Below, in pieces: positions 1 through 10,243 of a stretch of DNA of 34,461 nucleotides. Origin of the DNA: Pelagophyceae sp. CCMP2097 (taxonomy: Eukaryota > Sar > Pelagophyceae); NCBI GenBank assembly GCA_026770575.1, contig MU657545.1, positions 1 through 34,461 of the forward strand, given 5' to 3'. The first letter of the stretch is position 1; each line of letters starts with the position of its first letter. A program made the position numbers and the translations under genes. The notes beneath the pieces are model-generated. The model did not search any database, was not told the DNA's origin, and saw only the letters and a list, made by a program, of their open reading frames with translations.

Positions 1-928
1 TAACGCGCTATCGCCACGTTTGATGCACCACGCCCTAGGACCGACCGAGTCGTAGCCAACGCGCGTTCTAAAAATCCCGTAGCCGGTCTGTGGACCCGTG
101 GCCGGGTCGCGGAGTGTCAATTTTTGGGTCACGGAAATTGGGATAGGCTATCACGGAAATTGTTTGACTCGCGCGCGGAGATTGTTTTTTCTGGCGCGCG
201 GCGCAAGCGGTGGCGCAGCTCGGCGGCGGTCCGGTCCGGCTGCGCGGAGGGCGACGGCGCGGTTCTCATGAGCCTATGCGCGGCGAAAACGGTGCGCTAC
301 GGAGCGAGGACGGCCGCCAGGACGGAAAAGCGCAATCCTCGAAGTTGGCGGCGCGCGGTCCACGGGGCTTGGGCGGCGCTGTCGGTTTCACATAAGGTGG
401 TTCGTAGGCACGCGACGAACTCTTTCCAATGTCGGAGTGTGTTGGAGTCCGACGGCGCGCGCAATGTGGAGTTTGCACTCAGAAACCATGGTTTGGGGAA
501 AACAATGTTCGTAGGCACGCGACGAACTCTTTCCAATGTCGGAGTGTGTTGGAGTCCGACGGCGCGCGCAATGTGGAGTTCCCACTCAGAAGGCACGGTT
601 TGGCAAAACCAATTATACATGGGGAGAGCTGGTATTACATTATCATTTATCCACCAGAATTTTTTCGAGGCTAATTTAATGAAATTACGGGCGTTAAAGA
701 CATAAATATGGACAAAATCAAGAGTTAAGTATTTTTTTCGGGCCAGATCGAGAAAACCCTCTCTCTCAAAAAGCCACGCCGTGGCTATATTGCGCGCAAA
801 AAATCCATTAGCACTTCTCCAACGTACCTAATAGTTTTTATAAAGCCTTTGAGGCGAAACTTGAATGTTCTATAGTTTCGGATGATGTTCCATAGTTTCT
901 ACAAATCCTTCCTCAGTTCTTTGAGGCC
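1..928. other. GC-rich host flank, no supported gene
   Basis: This is host-type DNA left of the viral element. ORFs occur in several frames, as expected by chance at this GC content, and none shows a recognisable domain or an internal preference. The only structure I can support is the tandem duplication at 401-614. The part from about 700 to 928 is less GC-rich and holds nothing I recognise. Confidence 0.5.
401..614. repeat. 107-bp tandem duplication
   Basis: Two near-identical copies follow each other: TTCGTAGGCACGCGACGAAC begins at 401 and again at 508. The copies stay in register through the CACTCAGAA stretch and diverge only at the 3' end. It is a simple two-copy direct repeat of unknown function. 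Confidence 0.85.
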
Positions 929-1186
929 ATGGCGACCGCGATGAAGCGGGCGGCTGACTTCGGCGCGGACGATGCCGCCACCTTCGACAGCGACGCCTGC
1001 TACACGGCGCAGAACCCCGCGGCACAATGCATGCTCGGGAGTCGCGTTTACACGCCAGCGTCAATACGCCCGTGTCGTCAGGCGGCCAAGCACGCTTCCA
1101 GCCTGGTCCCCGCCGTCACCGTCGAAGCAAAAAAGAAGCGCGCGCCGAAGAAGGTGCCCCCGAGAGCGCCGCCGAGCTCGCGGGCG
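929..1186 (+). CDS. 5' part of a host gene, interrupted by the insertion
   Basis: An ATG at 929 in a good eukaryotic start context (GAGGCCATGGCG) opens an Ala- and Lys-rich reading frame. It runs through a KKKRAPKKVPPRA stretch and then straight into the palindrome that borders element 1, where it soon stops. The same KVPPRA-encoding DNA (GCCGAAGAAGGTGCCCCCGA) recurs at about 16599-16618 on the far side of element 1, and the segment around 1045-1090 resembles 16430-16480. The element thus lies inside or next to a repetitive host coding family. I recognise no domain. Frame choice is uncertain because this DNA is open in several frames. Confidence 0.45.
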
Positions 1187-1565
1187 GTTCTGGTATACAA
1201 TTTGACTTAAATTGCTGCCGATTTGTTGACGGGGGTAGGGATTTCTATCCTCGGTACTTTTATTGGGGTTTCAGAAAATTTATCGGAATTTCAAGATTGT
1301 TTTTTAAATCCTATCGTGTTCGGGTTTTGTTCGCGGCGTGTTCGGTCCCAGTTAAGCTTTGGTCTTTATATTAAACCGGTAACTATGGAAATCGGGAACT
1401 GGGACCGAACACGCCGCGAACAAAACCCGAACACGATAGGATTTAAAAAAGCAATCTTGAAATTCCGATAAATTTTCTGAAACCCCGATAAAAGCACCGA
1501 GGATAGATACCCCTACCCCCGTCAATAAATCGGCAGCAATTTAAGTCAAATTGTATACCAGAACC
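1186..1565. repeat. 380-bp near-perfect palindrome (foldback)
   Basis: The left arm 1186-1353 and right arm 1397-1565 are reverse complements with only a few mismatches, around a 43-bp spacer. The outer tips are GGTTCTGGTATACAATTTGA and its complement. It ends 5 bp before the outer tip of element 1's left terminal repeat and has no equivalent at the right end. No short target duplication immediately around the palindrome alone is visible. It could be an independent foldback transposon or a rearranged end of element 1. Confidence 0.85.
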
Positions 1566-1894
1566 TGCCAGATCCAGGGTGCTTTTTGGGTACCTTTTTG
1601 ACGTGGTTTTTGACGCCGAGGATAGGAATCGTAACCCCGATACTTTTGAAACGACCGCCCGAATCTTTAGAGGACAGAGAGAAAGATGCACCGAAAAGTT
1701 TCGGACCAAAAAAATGAAAATTTAGAAAAGTTTCTGACAAAATATCGGCGACATTTTTTGGACAAGTATTTTCAGCGACATTTTTTTGACAAGGATTTTC
1801 TCGGAGGTGTTGAGATATTTAAAAGGCGGCTACGGTTGAAAAAAGTTGCTGGAGGTTGCTACGGGTTGAAAACAGTTGCTGGAGGTTGCTACGG

Positions 1895-2310
1895 TTTGGA
1901 AAAAGTGGCGAAGTCCATATTGCGGCATATATCTCTAAGTAAGAATACGTTTTATGGACTTCGCCACTTTTTTCCATAGATATCTAAGCAGGGACAAAAT
2001 ATTTTCTTGGATGTAATTGCTTCCGGAGATTTTTGAAATATCTCAATATGAAAGATTTATTCAAAACCTCAAAATAATATTCTAAAAAGCAGTTAGGCGC
2101 GGCTACGGTTGGAAAAGTGGCGAAACTCATAAAATGGCATATATCTCTGAGTAAGAATACGAAATATGGACTTCGCCACTTTTTTTATTAGTTCTCTAAG
2201 TAGGGGCAAAATATTTTCTTTGGATGTAATTGCTTGCGGAGACTTTTCAAATATCTCAATAAGCGCGGACTTATTCAAAACATCAAATAAATTATTCAAA
2301 ATCGCAATAA
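1895..2310. repeat. Two ~210-bp units with a GTGGCGAAGTCCAT hairpin (left copy)
   Basis: Each unit has an inverted pair AGTGGCGAAGTCCAT / ATGGACTTCGCCACT (or a variant) around a loop containing CATATATCTCT, then a shared tail (GGGACAAAATATTTTCTT, GTAATTGCTT, AAATATCTCAATA). Two units are visible here, with hairpins near 1903-1970 and 2113-2182. The right repeat has three. A role in end replication or protein binding is speculation. Confidence 0.75.
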
Positions 2311-2391
2311 CACCCCGCCGACCCCAAAAATTATTATACTTATGTACACAGCGCAGGGATTTTTTATTTGGTTTATTTGATGTTTTATTAT

Positions 2392-2634
2392 CTAACAACT
2401 AACGGCGATCACTTCACGTAACTGAGCAGGGGTCAGTTTCAATAAATGACCAACCTTCGAACAAATTTCTGCTTTCTCATCTGGATCATCGCAACACTTT
2501 TATGATTCGAAACAATGATCAATTACAGTACGATATACCCACTCCTGCGAATTAGGATCAATTTCCTCAATGTCCATCTCGAACTTTTCTTTGATAATTT
2601 CGGTTACGTCGATATCGAATTTTTAGTTTGACAT
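2392..2634 (-). pseudogene. Small repeat-encoded gene, left copy (broken)
   Basis: This is the inverted duplicate of the 79-codon ORF at 15086-15325. It retains the EIDPNSQEWVYRTV and CCDDPDEKAEI segments and the C-terminal VIAVSC. It has a TAA just after the start codon and a TAA at 2500-2502 where the right copy has a Tyr codon (TAC), so this copy is dead while the other stays open. I recognise no family. Confidence 0.65.
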
Positions 2635-2810
2635 TTTTTTTGATATGTTTCTCGTTTTTGTTGACATTGTCAAAGTACATATTTATAGATGTCATTGTTA
2701 TTATGATTATTACTTAACTAGCAATACGGTCTTCATTTTTTTTTTGCCAACCTCAAAATAATTTTTAAATGCATTTAACATAGTCAATCCTCATCTAAGA
2801 AACAGGAAAA

Positions 2811-5630
2811 TTAACTCTCTTGATATACGACGATGCCGATGTCCATATTCACATCGTAATTAAAGTTTCTCATTTCTACTTCAAAAAATGAAGTCGTATT
2901 TACATCTGTTGACACATACTTATTTTGTCTGTGATCGAGCGTATAATTTCGTGGCGAAAAGTGAATTTGATAATTGGAGGATTTTCGAGAATTTGTGAAA
3001 CTGAATCTTTGTCGAGGAACGCCCTGAATTGAACCTCTATCGTTCCTTGTGATGTTTATATTTGAGTCATTATTGGCTTTCTCTCCATCATATTCATATA
3101 GTAAAAGCCTAATATTTGAGTCTCGGCTTATGATTCATCTTCCAACGGAGATAACTTCCAATTTCTTCTTTTTGGAAATTGTTACATTATCTACATAGTC
3201 TTGACTACCACTTGAAATATTGAAAAAATCTGTATCAAGAAACAGGTTGAACGCTCCAATCGATGAACTGTCTTTACGAAACTCAATGCCATTCTGGTAT
3301 GCTTTCATCGATGATTTAGAAACAGTGGTTAAAATATCGCCGATCAACTTGAATGATTTTGAATCCCTCATAAAGTAATTTCTTACTGTGCTTAAAATAG
3401 AATTCTTTCCGACAACGCCGCCAATTTCTTCGAGAGTTTTGTCCCGTGTCTGAGTTCGATTGTAAAAAGTAACCGGATTAAATAAAACCTGGCTCAGATC
3501 TGAAACTGAATTATCAAACTTAAAATTGGATTAAAATCCCATGGTGAAATTATCAAACCCGGCTGTATTTTTTTATAACAATGCCATCTGTTATTTGTAT
3601 AACATCATTGAATGAATTCACACTAAGAGTTGCACTATCCACATCGTAAAGTAATCCACTCGTTGAATTAGACACGGATCGCTTTTATTCGTTACGAATC
3701 TGGGAAGTTTTACTGTTTTGAGATTTTTTTGCATCGATTGTTTGTTTGTCTTTATATTTGTCGCTAATTTCTATTTCACTTAATATCTCAGATTTCAGGG
3801 ACAACACTTGATTGGTGAAATCCAAGCCTCTTGCGACTGACAATACGTTTTCTTTAGTTGCCAACTTTGTATCAATTTCATTTTTATTATAGTAAATATT
3901 TTGGTTTTGAAGGTTATTGTTAAAATCCCCATTTATACTTATTAAATCCGTGTTAGATCTAAATAATCCGCGTCCGTACGAATATCGAGGAATTTCATCG
4001 ATACGAATATTTATTTCGTTTTTTTCAAAAATTTATATTTGCAATCTGGCTCTGATCGAGAATATTAGAAGAGATTGATATTAAATTTAAATCTTTTTTA
4101 ATAATTCCTCTTCCATTAGTATAATTCGGTATTGAGTTGAATTTTGAATCTACTTCCGACTTATAAAAATATATAGAGGCGTTTTGTGTTGAATCGTAAA
4201 TATCATTTTCTTAGGGAAACGACATTATTGTTGAGAACTAAACCTCCATCGAATGTAAGATTCTGTACAATCGATGATTTTTCATCAATAGTCGTCTTGT
4301 TATAGAACTTTCATTTTCATTTAAAATCAGATTTGAAAGAATCAATGTTGTTTAACAATGATAAACCTCTATCCACACCGTAGGCTCAGCCTGAGGTCCG
4401 GTCTCGCCGCGTGGGCCAGTCTCGCCCTGAGATGTAGTCGTATTATTAACTTGTGTGGAATTTCCGAAACTGACATCGTTTGTATTATTATCAAAAACTA
4501 ATAAAGAGTTCGTTTGTAATGCTCGAATATTACCGATATATAACGAATCTCTGCGTTGTGCTGTGATATTGTTCCCTATGACCGTAGAATTGTTAAAGTT
4601 GCATATGGAATTCTGCCCAATAACGACGGAATTAAAACCGGTTACTAGCATATTTTTCCTAACTCGAATAGTGTTTGAATCAAGGAGTTTCGATTTTAAA
4701 GTGAATTGGGGTAAAATTATATTATTTAAATCGTTTTTGTTTGATATATTTAGGGACTGTTGATCATACAACGCAAATCTTTTGATAAATTTAAGTTTGT
4801 TTGATTCGAGGCCGGTTGGAAGAATTAAGTTTTATATGTACTTTTCCGGGATTGCATATTATAAAAAATACAAATTAAATTTAATTTTTATAACTTCTTA
4901 ACACTGGCACAAAAGGTTTTATTTTTAATTATTGATACGATTTTTCCGCCCAATAATTTAGTTTGTATAATGTTTCTTGTTGTAAAATAAGAAAAATCTT
5001 GTTTTATGTAAGAAGTAGCACCAATACCTTTATCAGGGTTTGGCGAGTACATATGCTTGTTGGTGAAAAAGCAAAATCTCGTATTCACTTTCAAAATCGT
5101 TAATGTTTTATCACGCAACCAAATATCGGGCGGAACTGTACCCAGCCCAACCGTGTATAAGCCGATCTCAGCTTCCATTCGAGCCTCGGATTTTTTATTA
5201 TTTGGGAGTTGTATCTCGCTCCATATCATGTTTTTTCAAAGACTGGATTCGTATTAATGTGATTGCTTTCTATTCGCTCAGACAAATTATTAAAAAAATG
5301 AATAATCAGGGTCTAATGTATAGTCTGTGTTTCCACCTTTGTTACCAAAACGCAAAGACTCTGTTGTTATTTTAATTTCTGATGAAAAGACCGCCGGTAA
5401 TAAATTAGTAAGAACCCCTTCTGCTTCTAGCGCTTGATTTGTCGCAGCAGTGATCGCCGCCGAAATGATACTCTCAGAGTTTATGGCCCGATTTTTCTCT
5501 TTATTAATTGTGTATAAATGATTGTTCTCAGATTGCAAAACTTCAGTCTTTAAGGCACGTAATGTTTTGATTTATTTTTTATATCATCTGTATCAATATT
5601 ATTTTTATTTTTAAAAAAATAATCATCAAT
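2811..5630 (-). pseudogene. Element 1 virion fibre / receptor-binding protein (multiple frameshifts)
   Basis: This long structural gene lies directly downstream of the truncated MCP and is read in overlapping frames. From the N-terminus it shows helical shaft repeats (RAINSESIISAAITAA, about 5400-5500), a stretch at 4888-5229, a YadA-like head with collagen-like triplets (4352-4771), and repeated units of the type Y-x-K-x-E-[IV]-D-x-K followed by a GRG[LI] motif and LxSI (about 3700-4330). The C-terminal domain (2811-3530) contains GVPRQRFSF and LDHRQNKY. The same C-terminal VPRQRF...DHRxNxY pattern ends the element 2 fibre, which supports homology. Such proteins trimerise and attach the virion to its host. 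Frame breaks near 3131, 3535, 3690, 4330, 5229 and 5560 make it non-functional as sequenced. Confidence 0.65.
4352..4771 (-). other. Fibre segment: YadA-like head plus collagen-like GETGPRGETGPQ
   Basis: This is the longest uninterrupted piece of the element 1 fibre. Residues include GFNSVVIGQNS and NSTVIGNN, the spaced S-x-x-I-G repeat of trimeric-autotransporter (YadA/Hep_Hag-type) beta-roll heads. It then runs through SFGNSTQVNNTTTSQ into Gly-x-y triplets GETGPRGETGPQ. A frame break follows, then GVDRGLSLLNNID in another frame. The combination points to a trimeric adhesion protein. The upstream frame has no ATG here (it begins at a TTG), so this is internal to the larger gene. Confidence 0.6.
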
Positions 5631-5642
5631 AACTCGATTAGT

Positions 5643-6380
5643 TTAAACGGTATTGTCCGGATTATTTGTACCGATTTCAATTCTAACTCCATCAATAGCA
5701 TTTTTTATATTACTGTCAACTTCATTCAAATTACTGGCAAATAATTGACCACTATGTGTAAAATCGCCAAGTGTATACACGAGATCAAGATCCGAAGATA
5801 GAATTAAGGGTAGATGACTTCCTCCAGAAAAGACAGACCCGCACTTACTAAGTTCATCGCAAAAAATGACCGATTCGTTCTTTTTTAAGACAAACCCGCG
5901 GTTACCTTGTGTGGAATTTGGTAAAGGTAAAGGATCCTCAGTAAACACTTCAGACTGTCGATCAGAGGTGTTAAACGACCCGTTCATAGACGCGAATACT
6001 GAATACAAGGTTTGCGTCCTTTTTTCTTGAGAATTTCGCCATGTCCAATAGCCCCTACGTGATGAGAGGATTGCTCCTTGCTGAGACACTCCAATGTCGC
6101 TAAACATTGTCGCATAGCCAGATGAACTGAAAATGTAAACATGATCACTTGCATTTGTTATATGAACTTTTTGGAACGAGTTTTCACAATCTAAAAAAGT
6201 TTTGGATTGTAGTCCTGGAATTTTAAATCGTATAGTACTATTCTTTGTAAATCCTGATTGTTGGTTTATGGGGTTCAAGCGCGTGATATAACTTTGTATA
6301 GGTGGCGACTGCCCGGCAACCATTCCGAGAAATTTGTGCGATAGAAAAGGCTTTGACATGTCAAGGTCATAATGATGCAT
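5643..6380 (-). pseudogene. Element 1 major capsid protein, N-terminal half only
   Basis: The 245-residue frame starts with ATG at 6380 (a second Met lies 7 codons in). It aligns with the first half of the element 2 MCP: ITRLNPIN / ITRVQPSN, FKIPGLQ / FRIPGMQ, ILSSRRGY / TLSSKRGY, VIFCDELSK / FIFCDSLSK, LILSSDLDLVYTL / LFSSSDLELSYLL. The known family is the double jelly-roll capsid protein of PLVs and Polintons, usually 450-600 residues. Here it stops after the first jelly-roll region and fibre-type sequence follows at once, so the second jelly-roll and probably the fibre N-terminus are deleted. The surviving frame itself is uninterrupted. Confidence 0.72.
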
Positions 6381-6429
6381 ATATATATAAAAATTTAAAA
6401 TTAGTCCATATTGAACGGGAAGGAGTTTT

Positions 6430-6860
6430 TTACTTTTTTAAATCTGACAACTTTATCTTTTCAATCCCTTTTTTTAATTTTTTGATGAAGTTATCTGTTT
6501 GTTGAATGAAATTCCCAGTGTCTTTAATAACTTCGCCGGCTTTATACACAGGTGTCGTATGCTCAATTAATTTAGGTTTGTATAAAAATGAAATTTCAGA
6601 CACTGTCTTGAGTCCAGTCCCAAGGGAATTAAAAATTTTCCACTTTTTGTGCAATATCCTTTTTTGTTTGTTTGTGGTTTTTGATTTTTTTGATTTTTCA
6701 TTACGATACTTGCTTGAAACGTAATGAACACATTGAAAGATTTCTTTTTAGTTCGATTATCGACTGTATATGTTCTCGAAGGTGTGATGACAGTCGTGAA
6801 TAATTTTGCACGCATGCGTTGTTGATGCTCGAATTTGTCTTTACGAGTTTTTGGATACAT
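6430..6860 (-). pseudogene. Small basic protein between MCP and penton-like gene (frameshifted)
   Basis: An ATG at 6860 begins a Lys/Arg-rich frame (MYPKTRKDKFEHQQRMRAKL) that loses its reading frame in a T/A-rich run near 6660-6700. It continues in another frame as KKWKIFNSLGTGLKTVSEIS to a Lys-rich amphipathic end (FIKKLKKGIEKIKLSDLKK) at 6430. Rejoined length would be about 140 residues. I recognise no family. The position between MCP and penton suggests a minor virion or DNA-binding protein. Element 2 has only a Lys-rich leader frame in the equivalent place (23453-23689), with no clear similarity. Confidence 0.4.
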
Positions 6861-6899
6861 TATTTTATAATATATAATAAATTTATCGACCTGGTACTC

Positions 6900-7740
6900 T
6901 CCCGAAATTGATGTTTTTTGATAAGGGGAATGACAATTTAACTCTTTTCGGCTAAGAATATCGGTTGTTCCATGAAATGAATCGGCTTATTTTATCTTGT
7001 GTACGTCTAAAATCGTATTCTTATATAGGTTTAACATTGAATCGATTATTTTATTTACTCTATGTTCTCTCTTTGCATATATAAATTGTACAACGACTGC
7101 AATTTGAAATCGATCTGGTATAAAATACGGTTATCGTCAAGATGAAGCGTCACAGTAAGTTGATTGGTTGACTGGTGTCGTATATTTGAATGTAAATCGG
7201 TTCAACCGCATTTTAATAGACATACGAACCAAAATCGTTGACAATCTGTTCATTTCCCACTCGATGGATATATTCAAATTATGCTGATTCTCTTGTAAAT
7301 CGCAATTTGTAATACTTTCGGCTATAGATCTATAAACCAGCGGCTTGATATTAAGCAAATCCCATACGGAACTTTCTAAAATCGTGAAAGAACTCAAGTT
7401 TTTTTTTTAAAAAATAATTTTTTTTATAGTAGACGCTTCAAATGATATTTGAATAGTCCCGAAATTATTCTGTTTTTTGCTTATCGAAGCCCTTATTCAA
7501 ACGACTTACACTATCTTTAGCATAGTAAGAACCTTTGAGGAAAAGAAAAGAATAATCTCGAACTCCTTTATTGGATAATAGACGGTAACTAACAACTGTA
7601 TCATCGGGTATGTTAAGTATACTATTTAAACAAGAGAAGGATTTTATATAAAAGGCTTGCTGTTTAACTTTCAGATATTGTGATATCCGAAAATATATTA
7701 AATTTAAAGTGACCATTATGAATTCTGTTGTTTTTGCCAT
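6900..7740 (-). pseudogene. Element 1 penton-like / capsid-associated protein (decayed)
   Basis: It starts at ATG 7740. The N-terminal part resembles the element 2 protein at 23690-25117: SFSCLNSILNIPDD versus DFSCLNSIYNVPNN, then a KGSYYAKDSVSRLNKG segment matching HKGNYSSLDILAKINNG. Frame then breaks near 7465; a second open segment (7137-7397, SSFTILESSVWDLLNI) and further fragments continue to about 6900. The exact end is unclear because the last frame runs into the next gene without a stop. The family assignment rests on position and the shared IPxGxYxSLDxL-type motif seen in PLV/Polinton capsid proteins, so it is an inference. Confidence 0.45.
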
Positions 7741-7774
7741 TCAGATATACATCATTTTTTATAAATTTAATGAA

Positions 7775-8336
7775 ATGGATGAGTACCTAAAAAAAAACAC
7801 ATCTCATTTATCGCGCGCAGCATTGTGACTCCTTCCAATTTAAAAAAAAATGGAATCGCAGATCAAAAGTATACGAAGATGATAAGTAAGTATATATTAG
7901 TTATCGTCCGACTGACAAGTTCAATGTAAATGGCATGTATACAAAAGTTGAAATTCTGACAAGAGATACAGCAAATAAAGACAGATTGATTCAAGCGAAT
8001 CAAAAATATGAACATGTTTGTGATGAGTATCCTGACAAAAGAATTGTAGTTACCGGTTATTCGCAAGGAGGCACAGTCGCAAAAAATGTCGCAAGAAACA
8101 ATGATGTATTTATGACCTATACCTATGATGCTGGGGGAAATCCCTTGTATGATCTCCAAAGTTCGATAAATCAGTTTATAAATAACGATACCTCAACAAG
8201 TCAAATTTATTATTTCACAACTCGCTACGATCCCATCTCATCCCTGTCGAATCTTATTCCCTCTCCAAATTAAACCTCATTTTTTGTCGATACAACTGGA
8301 TCGAACCCGCACGGTATTGAGAATTTTATAATTTAA
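7775..8336 (+). pseudogene. Element 1 class-3-type lipase (alpha/beta hydrolase)
   Basis: It is homologous to the intact element 2 lipase and likewise on the strand opposite the capsid genes. The ATG is at 7775 (MDEYLKKN). Visible features are RRSKVYEDD matching RRSKVYRDN, the nucleophile elbow GYSQGG (Ser codon 8061-8063), the acid residue in TRYDPISS (about 8229), and the His in NPHGIENF (8310-8312), so the Ser-Asp-His triad is preserved. Breaks are a frameshift near 7828 and TAA codons at 7887-7889 and 8271-8273. Viral lipases of this type are thought to act on host membranes during entry or exit; that role is inferred here. Confidence 0.7.
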
Positions 8337-8422
8337 TTACGAGCACGCTGAATTTTCTCATAAAGTATTAAGTTTTATTCGTCGAAAAGGAAGGATGGAA
8401 TACTTTCGCGTGTATTGATTTC

Positions 8423-8889
8423 CTATTTGATCGAGGTGATCCAAGTGATTTTACTTTTTTTATCATTCATGGGGGGGCGAATATCGAGATTCGCGGAAAT
8501 TTTCTTCATTTCGTCAAGTTTTACTTGATATTTTTTACGATTTGTTTGTATAAAAACTATATCATTTGTTTTATCAGAAATTAACAAAGAAGCCTCGACT
8601 GGAGTTATCTGATCCCTTTCTGATTCTTCAGTAACTTCTGTATTTTCAATATACTCTACATTCTCGGTGTTTTCAATATTCTCCGTGTTTTCATCATATA
8701 CTTCCGTTTGGTCGTCGTCGTAATCTAAATCCGTCGGTCTATCCAATGGACGTGGTTTACTGGGATTTTGTTTGACTTCTTCAGGCGGTTTAAATCGCCC
8801 ATGGTATTCGTAAATGTGTGAATATTCAAATCTTTTTTTTCTCTCTTCTTAAATTTATAGAAATAAAATTCTCCATCCATAAGTAACAT
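8423..8889 (-). pseudogene. Element 1 acidic protein upstream of lipase (homologue of 25718-26224)
   Basis: It begins 12 bp after the ATPase stop, at ATG 8889. A frame shift in an A-run near 8840 separates the start from the main frame, which holds FEYSHIYEYHGRFKPPEE, then a Glu/Asp/Asn/Thr-rich low-complexity tract (NTENIENTENVEYIENTEVT). A Lys-rich C-terminus (MNDKKSKITWITSIK) follows. The element 2 gene in the same slot has the same plan: basic N-terminus, acidic centre, folded C-terminus. I recognise no domain. Confidence 0.5.
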
Positions 8890-8900
8890 CTATTTATAAA

Positions 8901-9622
8901 TTATAAATCATTTTCTATTTTTTCTGCTTCTTCATCAGATCCGGTGATAGAAATTTGATCGAAGTTGTGGAAATATTTGCGTGGAGTCTCCATTTTTATA
9001 GCTAGAAAGTCGCTTTTATTTAAATAATTTTGTTTGATTAATGTTTTATTATCATGCAGTGATATATTGTTCATGTATTCAGAATGAAACATTTCAATTC
9101 TTTTAATGTTGTTGCTCGAAAAATAAAAATAACTACTGATACCTGCTGTCGAATTGATAAATTTTTTGTTTTTTTCAAATCGGATGCACCATCTTCAATG
9201 AAAAAACATGTATCCTTTCCTTCCAAGGCATTCAACTCGCATTTTTCTTTAACAAGATTTAAAACATCTTCATCCAAAGTATGAAAAATGTTTTCATCCT
9301 TTAATGATTCAAATGGGTTTACAATTATTGATCCGAGAGTTGCCTGTGGTATAGACACGATTATCATGTCGTAGACTTGAGCGTTGACGCGATGTTTCAT
9401 CGAGCATAATAGCGAAACAGCGAGATTGGTCTTACCAGATTCAGGTGTTCCAACCAGCACTATACAGTTTGCTCGGTTAAAAAAGGTTGGATTTGGATGA
9501 AGCCAGTCTAGGTTTATATACTTCTTCTCTTTTTTTTAATAGTATTTTAAACTGTTATCGGCTGTCTGTTTCATCAAATCGACCTTTTGATTACCTTTTT
9601 TTGTTATAATTTCAACATTCAT
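8901..9622 (-). pseudogene. Element 1 FtsK/HerA-type genome-packaging ATPase
   Basis: ATG 9622. The Walker A motif is GTPESGKTN (about 9448-9425), followed by the Walker-B-like DTCFFIEDGAS. SIIVNPFESL is nearly identical to SIIVNPYESL in the element 2 ATPase. The family (A32-like packaging ATPases of PLVs, Polintons and virophages) drives DNA into the capsid. There is a TAA at 9536-9538 after residue 28 and a frameshift near 9100; beyond it the frame resumes as FHSEYMNNISLHD and reaches KYFHNFDQISI, matching VYFSNFDMIKI of the other copy. It is a clear homologue but broken. Confidence 0.78.
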
Positions 9623-9845
9623 ATTTTATTTAATTTTAAATTATATTAAATATGACCATACTTACCACGCATTAAAAAACTTCAAAGTTAATTGTTGTTT
9701 TGGGAATATGCGCCATATTATATATTCGCACGATGAGACATTTTCTAACTTCGACATGCACTGAAATTGAATGTTTTGGTATTTCTATAAAACGGAATCC
9801 GATACTGCAAGAAAACGCAGTGGAATTTACAAACATAAATGAGAA

Positions 9846-10243
9846 TCAAGTTTGATATTTAAAAAAAATTGAGATTGGCTTGTTTGACTTGTTAATTTCT
9901 CTGCGCGCTTCTTCTTTTTGACATAAAACATTTTTTTCCTCTTGTTCAGATTCAGATGATTCTGAATAATATTCAATTGTAATTTTCAAAACTGGTTTCT
10001 AGACAGGTTTCTCAATTGGTTTCTCAATTGGTTTCTCAATATGTTTCTCAATTGGTTTCTTAATATGTTTGTCAATTGGTTCAATAGGCTCCTATTCGCC
10101 GGATCTTTTTAGTTTCTCATTCTCATGTTTTTTTTTTATTTCTCAGTGTTAATCTTTTGTCGTTTTCCAATTGCTTGATACTTCGCGTCTTTTTGTTTTT
10201 TTTGCAAATGTTTAGTTTTAACATCTTCCGAACCATCCATCAT
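9846..10243 (-). pseudogene. Element 1 Lys/Pro-repeat protein (homologue of 28051-28455)
   Basis: An ATG at 10243 starts a basic N-terminus (KHLQKKQKDAKYQAIGKRQK). After frame loss near 10130-10150 the frame continues into a repeated KPIEKHIEKPIEKPIEKP tract, a TAG, then KITIEYYSESSESEQEE and a short Arg/Lys tail. The element 2 gene at 28051-28455 has the same order, with VEYHIESSDED in place of IEYYSESSESE. The tract is made of GGTTTCTCAATT repeats at 10010-10080. Function unknown; the charge pattern would suit a nucleic-acid-associated virion protein. Confidence 0.45.

Larger units (their letters stand above)
1571..2762 (+). repeat. Element 1 left terminal inverted repeat
   Basis: The reverse complement of this segment matches 14713-16390. 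Matching blocks include the outer tip GATCCAGGGTGCTTTTTGGG, a block at 1680-1830 with TTTTTTTGACAAGGATTTTC, paired GTTGCTGGAGGTTGCTACGG repeats at 1850-1900, hairpin units at 1895-2310, a small ORF, and the inner end near CTAGCAATACGGTCTTCATT. It is shorter than the right copy, which has gained a 230-bp insertion and one more tandem unit. The copies differ by many substitutions, so they have diverged since integration. Confidence 0.88.
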
